Below, piece by piece: positions 1 to 5,070 of a DNA stretch of 5,070 nt (positions are counted from its first letter, which is position 1; each line of letters begins with the position of its first letter). Origin of the DNA: an uncultured Caulobacterales bacterium. GTDB taxonomy: Bacteria; Pseudomonadota; Alphaproteobacteria; Caulobacterales; Caulobacteraceae. The notes beneath the pieces are model-generated. The model did not search any database and had not been told where the DNA came from. It saw only the letters and a list, made by a program, of their open reading frames with translations. The stretch lies in assembly GCA_903903715.1 (NCBI GenBank), contig CAIUZX010000523.1, positions 1 to 5,070 of the forward strand, read 5' to 3'. The position numbers and the translations under genes are program-made.

Positions 1-565
1 CGATGTCGTCGTCCCGCAGCGCTGGGCGCAATATCTGGAAGCGGGCTTCGGGCGCGCTCATGAGGGCGGCTTCGAGACGCCCCCGTTTCATCACGGCGAG
101 CCTCTGCCCAGCTACGGCATGATCTTTCCCAATCAGGTGCTGGTCAGCGCGAGCGTCGGGCCGCTTGAAGCCAGGTTCTGGTTCGACGTCGACCCGCTGA
201 TGCTGGAGGTGGCGCGGAAGGTCGCAAAAACCGCCGAACTCAGCGATTTTTCACCAGACGGTGAGCGGCTGGCGCATACCCCGCGCGTCGTCGTCGGCGG
301 GACGGGCGTGAGCGGCTCTGTATTCGTCGACAATGCAGACTTCCGAAGCTTCGCTCATACCGCCTTCGGCGCCGAGGTCCTCGACATGGAAAGCGCGGCC
401 GTCGCACATGTGGCCTATGCGAATCGCGTCCCGTTCATCGCCTTCCGCAGCCTGTCCGACCTCGCTGGCGGCGACGGCGACGCCAACCAGATCCACGCGT
501 TCCTGGGTCTCGCGGCGAGGAATTCCGCGGCCTTCATGAAGGTGTTCCTGCGCGCTCTGCCCTAG
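1..565 (+). CDS. Purine nucleoside phosphorylase/nucleosidase family protein, MTA/SAH nucleosidase-like (5' end missing)
   Basis: This is the C-terminal 187 residues of a gene that begins before the window. The open frame runs from base 2 to a TAG at 563-565. The visible part starts with DVVVPQRWAQYLEAGF, a conserved stretch of bacterial MTA/SAH nucleosidase-like proteins. Further on, VVVGGTGVSGSVFVDNADF precedes the signature LDMESAAVAHVAYANRVPF. In this fold the Glu of MES (bases 389-391) contacts the ribose hydroxyls, and the Asp of SLSD (bases 458-460) is the usual catalytic acid. Both are present, so the active site looks intact. Known members split the N-glycosidic bond of methylthioadenosine, S-adenosylhomocysteine or related nucleosides to release the base. 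The adenine deaminase gene downstream fits an adenine-releasing role. The internal ATG at 119 is not a real start, because family homology continues upstream of it. Some members of this subgroup carry a signal peptide; the missing N-terminus prevents checking. A phosphorylase rather than a hydrolase is possible. Confidence 0.85.
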   Translation, partial: DVVVPQRWAQYLEAGFGRAHEGGFETPPFHHGEPLPSYGMIFPNQVLVSASVGPLEARFWFDVDPLMLEVARKVAKTAELSDFSPDGERLAHTPRVVVGGTGVSGSVFVDNADFRSFAHTAFGAEVLDMESAAVAHVAYANRVPFIAFRSLSDLAGGDGDANQIHAFLGLAARNSAAFMKVFLRALP

Positions 566-592
566 CCCGACATATGAGACAAGAGATCCGCC

Positions 593-1609
593 ATGCCCCT
601 TGATCCGCTTGAAGATTTTGTCCGCCGCCTGCCGAAGGCCGAGCTGCATCTGCATATCGAAGGCACGCTGGAGCCGGAGCTGATGTTCGCGCTGGCGCAG
701 CGCAATGGGCTGCCCATGGCCTACCCGTCCGTGGAGGCCCTGCGCGCGGCGTATGACTTCTCGAACCTGCAGGACTTTCTGGACATCTACTACCAGGGTG
801 CGGCGGTGCTGCTGACCTGCGAAGACTTCCATGATCTCGGCATGGCCTATTTCCGACGCCTTGCAGCGGACGGCGGCGTGCACGCAGAGATCTTCTTCGA
901 TCCGCAGACTCACACCCACCGCGGCGTCGGGATGGATGTGGTGATCGAAGGCCTGCTTTCGGCGATGGACGCGGCTGAGACCAGCCTTGGCGTTACGTCG
1001 CGATTGATCCTCTGTTTCCTGCGCCACCTCGACGAGGCGGACGCCTTCGCGACGCTGGAGGCCGCCAAGCCTTGGCTGTCCCGCCTGACCGGCGTGGGCC
1101 TCGACAGCTCCGAGCTCGGCCACCCGCCCGCCAAATTCGCACGGGTGCTGGCCGCCGCGCGGGATCTTGGCCTTAAAGTCATGGTCCACGCCGGGGAGGA
1201 AGGCCCGCCAGACTATGTATGGGAGGCCGTGGACCTGATCAAAGTCGACCGGATCGACCACGGCAATCGCGCGCTAGAGGACGACAAGCTGGTGCGACGG
1301 CTCATCACCGATCAGACCACTCTGACCGTCTGCCCCCTGTCGAACCTCAAGCTCTGCGTCGTGCAGGATCTGAGGTCACACCCGCTGAAAAAGATGCTGG
1401 AGCTTGGTCTTGCCGCGACCGTGAACTCCGACGATCCGGCCTATTTCGGCGGCTATATTGTCGACAATTATGTGGAGACAGCCAGGGCCCTGTCGCTGAG
1501 CCGCTCCGACCTCGTGCAACTCGCGAGAAACAGCTTCACGGGCTCGTTCCTGCCGCAAGCCGAAAAGGCGGCATGGCTGTCGAAGCTGGACAGCATTTCA
1601 CTAATCTAG
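593..1609 (+). CDS. Adenine deaminase (Aah1/ADE type 2 family of the adenosine deaminase superfamily)
   Basis: A 338-residue cytoplasmic zinc hydrolase predicted to convert adenine to hypoxanthine and ammonia. The N-terminal motif PKAELHLHIEGTLEPEL supplies the zinc ligands His19 and His21. The segment VHAGEEGPPDYVWEA gives zinc ligand His199 and the proton donor Glu202. IDHG supplies His223, and NSDDPAYFGGY supplies Asp280 (zinc) and Asp281 (base contact). The forms HAGEEGPP, DSSELGHPP and SDDPAYFGGY, together with FFDPQTHTHRG, match the adenine deaminase branch as I recall it from Pseudomonas. True adenosine deaminases usually read HAGE followed by a different stretch. Length is slightly above the 316-residue Pseudomonas protein, with a short N-terminal extension and a C-terminal tail. 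The start at 593 follows a weak AAGAG ribosome site (581-585). It lies 27 bases after the nucleosidase stop, so the two are probably co-transcribed. Adenosine deaminase activity is the main alternative. Confidence 0.92.
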   Translation: MPLDPLEDFVRRLPKAELHLHIEGTLEPELMFALAQRNGLPMAYPSVEALRAAYDFSNLQDFLDIYYQGAAVLLTCEDFHDLGMAYFRRLAADGGVHAEIFFDPQTHTHRGVGMDVVIEGLLSAMDAAETSLGVTSRLILCFLRHLDEADAFATLEAAKPWLSRLTGVGLDSSELGHPPAKFARVLAAARDLGLKVMVHAGEEGPPDYVWEAVDLIKVDRIDHGNRALEDDKLVRRLITDQTTLTVCPLSNLKLCVVQDLRSHPLKKMLELGLAATVNSDDPAYFGGYIVDNYVETARALSLSRSDLVQLARNSFTGSFLPQAEKAAWLSKLDSISLI

Positions 1610-1635
1610 TCGGTGTTGCGTCAAAGGAAGAAGAA

Positions 1636-1710
<75 letters not shown>

Positions 1711-1918
1711 ACGGGCGTTGTACGAAAACAGCGCCTTGTCTGACGCCTGCAAATGCGGGACGTCTGACGGAGGGGCCTTAAAGCCCGGTTTCGCTGTGCA
1801 GGTCAAGGCCCGAACGTCGCTCGCCGCCGACGCGCCTCCCCTTTCAATGCCTTCAAAACATCGCCAATGTGCGCGCAAGCCAAGTCTTCGCCCAAGAATG
1901 CCTACGGAGCCCAAGTTC
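1711..1918. other. Divergent intergenic spacer between tRNA-Thr and the amidohydrolase
   Basis: This 208-base stretch must carry the promoter of the leftward tRNA and probably that of the rightward amidohydrolase. The amidohydrolase frame stays open back to an ATG at 1718. The residues encoded before 1919 resemble no leader I know and place a cysteine-rich, uncharacteristic segment ahead of an obvious signal peptide, so I treat it as non-coding. I see no convincing sigma-70 hexamer pair on either strand. The only structure noted is an 8-base direct repeat, GTCTGACG, at 1738-1745 and 1762-1769. Confidence 0.6.
1906..1909 (+). promoter_or_regulatory. Ribosome binding site deciding the amidohydrolase start
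   Basis: GGAG lies nine bases before the ATG at 1919, an ordinary Shine-Dalgarno distance. It falls downstream of the in-frame ATGs at 1718 and 1898, so it supports only the 1919 start, which also puts the signal peptide exactly at the N-terminus. Confidence 0.7.
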
Positions 1919-3208
1919 ATGCGTCGTTCGATCGTTTCAGGAACCGCCGTCCTCGCACTGGCGACAGCCTTCGCCACTGCCGCGGCTGCGCAGCAAGTCA
2001 CCGCCATTCACGCGGGCCGGCTGGTGGATCCGGTCAGCGGCAAAGTGCTGAATGATCAGATGATCATCGTTTCCGGCGACAAGGTCAGCGCCGTCGGTCC
2101 GGCCTCGACCCTGGTTCCGCCCAACGGGGCCCGCAAGATCGAGCTGGGCCGCGCGACGGTCCTGCCGGGACTGATCGACTCGCACGTCCATATGACCGCG
2201 AACGCCAATGACGAAGGCCTCAACGGCGTGCTTCTCACCACGCCGCGAGAAGCGATCAATGGCGTCGCGAACGCCAAGAAGACCCTGGAAGCTGGCTTCA
2301 CCACCGTGCGCAATGTCGGCGCCGGCGGCTTTTCGGACGTCGCCCTGCGCGATGCGATCAATGAGGGCGAGATCGAAGGCCCGAGGATGCTGGTGTCCGG
2401 CCCGGCGATCGGCGCGACGGGCGGTCATGCCGACGACAATCTCCTGCCCTTCGAGTACCACCATGTCAGCGAAGGCGCAGCGGACGGCCCGTGGGCCCTG
2501 CGCGCCAAGGTCCGGCAGAACTTCAAGTACGGCGCGGACCTGATCAAGTTCATGTCTACGGGCGGCGTCCTGTCTCACGGGGATTCGGTCGGCGGCCAGC
2601 AACTGACCCAGGAAGAGATGAACGCCATCGTCGAAGAGGCGCACATGTGGGGCCGCAAGGTCGCCGTTCACGCCCACGGCGCTGCGGGCATCCGCGGCGC
2701 CCTGCTGGCCGGAGCGGACTCCATCGAGCACGCCAGCCTGATCGATGATGAGGGCATCCGCATCGCCAAGGCCAAGGGCGCCTATCTCTCCATGGACATC
2801 TACAATGACGACTTCATCCTGGCGGAAGGCGAGAAGAACGGCATCGAACCCGCCTCGATGGAGAAGGAGCGCCAGATCGGCCAGCTGCAGCGGGCCAATT
2901 TCGAGCGCGCGGTGAAGGCGGGGGTGAAGATGTCCTTCGGCACCGACGCTGGGGTCTATCCCCACGGCGACAACGCCAAGCAGTTCTCCACCATGGTGCG
3001 CTTCGGCATGACGCCGATGCAGGCCATCCAGGCAGCGACGGTGAACGGTGCGGATCTTCTAGGCCTCGGCGACAAGGTCGGACGGATCGCGCCGGGCTAT
3101 TTCGCCGACCTGATCGCCGTCGAGGGCGACCCCACCCAGGACGTGAAGACGCTAGAAAAAGTCACTTTCGTGATGAAGGGCGGCGCCGTGGTGCGCGGCG
3201 CAAAATAG
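1919..3208 (+). CDS. Exported metal-dependent amidohydrolase (imidazolonepropionase/Xaa-Pro dipeptidase-like, COG1228 type)
   Basis: From the ATG at 1919 the protein has 429 residues. It opens with a Sec signal peptide: MRRS, a hydrophobic core (about residues 5-20) and a likely AAAA/QQ cleavage after residue 24. The mature enzyme should therefore act in the periplasm or outside. A small N-terminal beta domain (about 26-82) leads into the amidohydrolase barrel. Metal-site residues are all visible: His89 and His91 in LIDSHVHM, Lys210 in DLIKFMSTGG (the likely carboxylated bridging lysine), His251 in VAVHAHG, His271 in SIEHAS and Asp343 in SFGTDAG. The C-terminal GRIAPGYFADLIAVEGDP is the typical returning beta-domain segment. 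Relatives of this layout studied in Caulobacter and from environmental DNA cleave dipeptides such as Xaa-Pro or Xaa-Arg/Lys. Other members hydrolyse cyclic amides, so the substrate cannot be read from the sequence. It appears to be a single-gene unit. Its stop is 10 bases from the stop of the convergent hydroxylase. Confidence 0.88.
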   Translation: MRRSIVSGTAVLALATAFATAAAAQQVTAIHAGRLVDPVSGKVLNDQMIIVSGDKVSAVGPASTLVPPNGARKIELGRATVLPGLIDSHVHMTANANDEGLNGVLLTTPREAINGVANAKKTLEAGFTTVRNVGAGGFSDVALRDAINEGEIEGPRMLVSGPAIGATGGHADDNLLPFEYHHVSEGAADGPWALRAKVRQNFKYGADLIKFMSTGGVLSHGDSVGGQQLTQEEMNAIVEEAHMWGRKVAVHAHGAAGIRGALLAGADSIEHASLIDDEGIRIAKAKGAYLSMDIYNDDFILAEGEKNGIEPASMEKERQIGQLQRANFERAVKAGVKMSFGTDAGVYPHGDNAKQFSTMVRFGMTPMQAIQAATVNGADLLGLGDKVGRIAPGYFADLIAVEGDPTQDVKTLEKVTFVMKGGAVVRGAK

Positions 3209-3218
3209 CCGAGACGAC

Positions 3219-4136
3219 TCAGATGATGATCAGGGCGAGTATGGCGACGATCAGGGAATATTTGATCGCATAATAGAGACGACGGTTCTTCGCCTTGAGC
3301 GCCTTGCCGCTGTCGAGCACGCCGTAGATCCGCTCGAAGAAGCGGTTCAGCGCGCCGACCTTTTCGCCTTCCTCGTTCGGCGCGCCGGTCGCGCCCATGA
3401 CATTGGCGATCATCCAGCGATTGATCCCCCGGAACGGCCAGCGCACCGGGCGCTCGACGTCGCAGAAGAGGATCAGGCGGCGGCTGTCGGCCCCGTTCAG
3501 CGCCTCATGCACGTAGGTCTCGTCGAACATGAAGCCCTGCCCGTCCCGCCAGCTTGCGCGGTTGCCGTCCACCTCGATCCAGCATTTGTCGTCGTTGGGC
3601 GTGGAGAGGCCAAGGTGATAGCGCACCGAGCCCGCAAAGGGGTCGCGATGCTTGCCGATTTTGCCACCCGGCGGCAGCAGGGTGAACATGGCCCCGTGGA
3701 CCGTGGGCAGGGTCTCCAGCAGCGCCGTCGTCTTCGGACAGTGCGCGGCGGCGGACGGGATCGGGTGGTGGTACCACTTCAGATAAAACCGCTTCCAGCC
3801 GCGCTTGAAGAAGGTGTGGAAGCCGACATCGTTATGCCCCGTGGCGGCGGCGATGCGCTGCTCCCCCATCAGGGCGAGGCCCTCATCCCGGATCATCTCC
3901 CAGTTCTTCGCCAGCACCTCGACCTCCGGAAAAGTCGACGCGTCCAGCATCGGCCGGTTCGGCACGGCGGAGAACAGATAGACGAGCGCGTTGTAGGGGG
4001 CGGTGAAGGTGGAGTGGTCGGTCAGCTGGCGCAGGAACTTCAGCCGCACCTTGCCCCGATAGTGCACGAACAGCGCCGACGACAGCAAAAGGGCGAAGAT
4101 CGTCAGGCGGACGCCGATGGACAAGGGTGAGAACAT
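3219..4136 (-). CDS. lpxO: LpxO-like lipid hydroxylase (aspartyl/asparaginyl beta-hydroxylase family, Fe(II)/2-oxoglutarate dependent)
   Basis: This 305-residue protein matches Salmonella LpxO (302 residues, from memory) along its whole length. Shared stretches are HYRGKVRLKFLRQLTDHSTF, FFKRGWKRFYLKWY, CPKTTALLETLP, KHRDPFAGSVRYHLGL, FDETYVHEA and LILFCDVERP. Iron ligands are His163 (HRD motif, with Asp165) and His210. Arg172 and Arg220 sit at the spacings (+9 and +10) of the 2-oxoglutarate-binding arginines of human AspH. Hydrophobic segments at about 6-24 and 291-305 indicate membrane anchoring at both ends, with the catalytic domain probably cytoplasmic. LpxO adds a 2-hydroxyl to a secondary acyl chain of lipid A. 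In alphaproteobacteria the related OlsC hydroxylates ornithine lipids, so the lipid target is uncertain. The ATG at 4136 has a weak GGA eight bases upstream. The gene lies 104 bases downstream of the CoA-transferase subunit B gene on the same strand. Confidence 0.88.
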   Translation of the reverse strand: MFSPLSIGVRLTIFALLLSSALFVHYRGKVRLKFLRQLTDHSTFTAPYNALVYLFSAVPNRPMLDASTFPEVEVLAKNWEMIRDEGLALMGEQRIAAATGHNDVGFHTFFKRGWKRFYLKWYHHPIPSAAAHCPKTTALLETLPTVHGAMFTLLPPGGKIGKHRDPFAGSVRYHLGLSTPNDDKCWIEVDGNRASWRDGQGFMFDETYVHEALNGADSRRLILFCDVERPVRWPFRGINRWMIANVMGATGAPNEEGEKVGALNRFFERIYGVLDSGKALKAKNRRLYYAIKYSLIVAILALIII

Positions 4137-4191
4137 TCGACAGATCCAACAGGGTTCGCGTCTCTTTGAGGCGTCATCTTAGGCGGGCGAC

Positions 4192-4228
4192 AAAAAGAGA
4201 GATAGTCCAATCGCTTGAGCCGCGATTG
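4192..4228 (-). terminator. Possible rho-independent terminator after the CoA-transferase genes
   Basis: On the minus strand, 12 bases past the subunit B stop, a perfect 7-bp inverted repeat CAATCGC/GCGATTG (4228-4222 and 4214-4208) encloses a 7-base loop. It is followed by GACTATCTCTCTTTTTG, with the T-run at 4196-4192. The T-tract is interrupted and starts late, so it would be an imperfect terminator. It would separate the CoA-transferase transcript from the LpxO-like gene, or only weaken read-through. Confidence 0.4.
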
Positions 4229-4240
4229 AAGGTCCGCGCC

Positions 4241-4873
4241 CTAGCTGAACTCGGCTTCGGTCTTGGCGCGCACCTCATCGAGCGTCACGCCACTCGCCAG
4301 CTCCAGAAGCGTCAGCCGCTCAGCGGCCTTGTCCACGGCGAAGACCGCAAGATCGGTGATCACGAGGTCCACGACCTTCGCGCCGGTCAGCGGCAGGTTG
4401 CAGGCTTTGAGCAGTTTCGACGCGCCCGACTTCTCGACGTGCTCCATCACCACGACGACCCGGCGCACGCCGGCGACCAGATCCATCGCCCCGCCCATGC
4501 CCTTGACCATCTTGCCGGGCACCATCCAGTTGGCGAGATCCCCGGTTTGCGCCACCTGCATGGCGCCCAGGATCGACAGGTTGATGTGCCCGCCGCGGAT
4601 CATGGCGAAGCTGTCCGAGGACGAGAAATAGCTGGAGGTGGGAAGCTCGGTGATCGTCTGCTTGCCCGCATTGATCAGGTCGGCGTCCACCTCGCTCGCC
4701 AGCGGAAACGGCCCCATGCCCAGCATGCCGTTCTCGCTCTGCAGGGTCACGGTCATGCCGTCGGGAATGTAATTGGCCACCAGCGTCGGAATGCCGATGC
4801 CGAGATTGACATAAAAGCCGTCTTTCAGTTCGCGCGCCGCGCGCTCGGCCATTTGATCGCGTGTCCAGGCCAT
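4241..4873 (-). CDS. scoB: 3-oxoacid CoA-transferase subunit B
   Basis: A 210-residue protein, the usual length for the B subunit of succinyl-CoA:3-ketoacid CoA-transferase. YVNLGIGIPTLVANYIP is the conserved N-terminal glycine-rich segment. LQSENGMLGMGP carries Glu47, the residue that forms the glutamyl-CoA thioester in this family. GGHINLSILGAMQV and the PGKMVKGMGGAMDLVAG stretch are further hallmarks. With subunit A it should move CoA from succinyl-CoA to acetoacetate in the cytoplasm, feeding ketone-body or polyhydroxybutyrate breakdown into acetoacetyl-CoA. The very similar PcaIJ enzymes act on 3-oxoadipate, but no aromatic-degradation gene is visible here, so acetoacetate is the better guess. 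The start overlaps the subunit A stop by one base (TGATG). A GGGAG site (4885-4881) lies seven bases upstream inside subunit A, consistent with translational coupling. Confidence 0.93.
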   Translation of the reverse strand: MAWTRDQMAERAARELKDGFYVNLGIGIPTLVANYIPDGMTVTLQSENGMLGMGPFPLASEVDADLINAGKQTITELPTSSYFSSSDSFAMIRGGHINLSILGAMQVAQTGDLANWMVPGKMVKGMGGAMDLVAGVRRVVVVMEHVEKSGASKLLKACNLPLTGAKVVDLVITDLAVFAVDKAAERLTLLELASGVTLDEVRAKTEAEFS

Positions 4874-5070
4874 CAGGCGGCTCCCGTTGCAGGTTCGCGG
4901 GTGGTCGTCCGTTCGATGCGCTTCTCGAACACGGCGCCCTTGAAGATCTTGTCGACATAGATGCCGGGGGTATGGATGTGATCGGGGTCGATCTCGCCGG
5001 GCTCGACGAGTTCCTCCACCTCGACCAGACAGGCCTTGCCCGCCGTCGCCATCATCGGATTGAAGTTCCG
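4873..5070 (-). CDS. scoA: 3-oxoacid CoA-transferase subunit A (C-terminal part only; gene continues beyond the window)
   Basis: The last 65 residues of the A subunit are visible, beginning RNFNPMMATAGKACLVEVEE and ending at a TGA (4875-4873). RNFNP, the VEVEELVEPGEIDPDHIHTP stretch and the following GIYVDKIFKG are the conserved C-terminal motifs of succinyl-CoA:3-ketoacid CoA-transferase A subunits. The frame is open to the right edge. The ATG at 5055 is an internal methionine, since RNFNP just before it is part of the family motif. The A subunit binds CoA together with the catalytic B subunit in the heteromeric enzyme. Its promoter lies outside the window. Confidence 0.93.
   Translation of the reverse strand, partial: RNFNPMMATAGKACLVEVEELVEPGEIDPDHIHTPGIYVDKIFKGAVFEKRIERTTTREPATGAA
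4881..4885 (-). promoter_or_regulatory. Ribosome binding site of the subunit B gene, inside the subunit A gene
   Basis: GGGAG on the minus strand lies seven bases before the ATG at 4873. It is embedded in the last codons of subunit A and supports coupled translation across the TGATG junction. Confidence 0.65.

Noticed and set aside
251..1261. 336-codon open frame on the minus strand, opposite the nucleosidase and adenine deaminase genes
   Set aside because: It lies antisense to two clearly homologous genes, spans their junction, and has the His/Gln/Arg-rich composition typical of antisense frames in GC-rich DNA; no domain is recognisable.
1718..1918. N-terminal extension of the amidohydrolase from the ATG at 1718, or from the ATG at 1898
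   Set aside because: The signal peptide begins at 1919 and is preceded by a well-spaced GGAG; an extension would bury the signal peptide and has no family support.
1937..2965. 342-codon open frame on the minus strand, opposite the amidohydrolase
   Set aside because: Antisense shadow of a gene with a full set of catalytic motifs; composition is biased and no family is recognisable.
3507..4130. 207-codon plus-strand frame opposite the LpxO-like gene
   Set aside because: Antisense shadow of a well-matched hydroxylase gene; no recognisable motif.
4158..4172. Short hairpin CGTCTC-TTT-GAGGCG near the LpxO-like start
   Set aside because: It depends on a G-U pair on the plus strand, becomes a C/A mismatch on the transcribed minus strand, and has only a 3-base loop, so it is unlikely to matter.
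4127..4960. 277-codon plus-strand frame opposite the CoA-transferase genes
   Set aside because: Antisense to two conserved subunits and their junction; His/Arg/Gln-rich with no domain, so a shadow.

Overview
The window looks like chromosomal sequence from a GC-rich alphaproteobacterium, possibly Caulobacterales or Hyphomonadaceae-like. That placement is an inference from the high GC content, the GCCGCC-type tRNA-Thr and the gene families present. It cannot be confirmed without a search. Coding density is high, no gap exceeds about 210 bases, and I see no insertion sequence, CRISPR array, phage gene or integration scar.

Left part (1-1609, plus strand): the 3' end of a purine nucleoside phosphorylase/nucleosidase-family gene resembling MTA/SAH nucleosidases is followed 27 bases later by a complete adenine deaminase of the Aah1/ADE type 2 family. 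Together they suggest a short salvage route: the nucleosidase releases adenine from a nucleoside or thionucleoside, and the deaminase turns it into hypoxanthine.

Middle (1610-3208): a minus-strand tRNA-Thr(GGU) with an encoded CCA end converges on the adenine deaminase gene. A 208-base divergent spacer follows, then a plus-strand exported metal-dependent amidohydrolase with a clear signal peptide and a complete binuclear metal site. Its true start is at 1919, not at the earlier in-frame ATGs.

Right part (3219-5070, minus strand): in transcription order these are the 3' end of a CoA-transferase subunit A gene, its subunit B gene (the two share one base, TGATG), a hairpin followed by a T-rich stretch, and an LpxO-like membrane-anchored Fe(II)/2-oxoglutarate hydroxylase. 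The hydroxylase probably acts on an acyl chain of lipid A or a related lipid. It converges tail to tail with the amidohydrolase, with 10 bases between their stop codons.

I find no convincing new biological system here. The items most worth a second look are the nucleosidase-adenine deaminase pairing, the unknown substrate of the exported amidohydrolase, the lipid target of the LpxO-like enzyme, and a mismatch in the anticodon stem of the tRNA.
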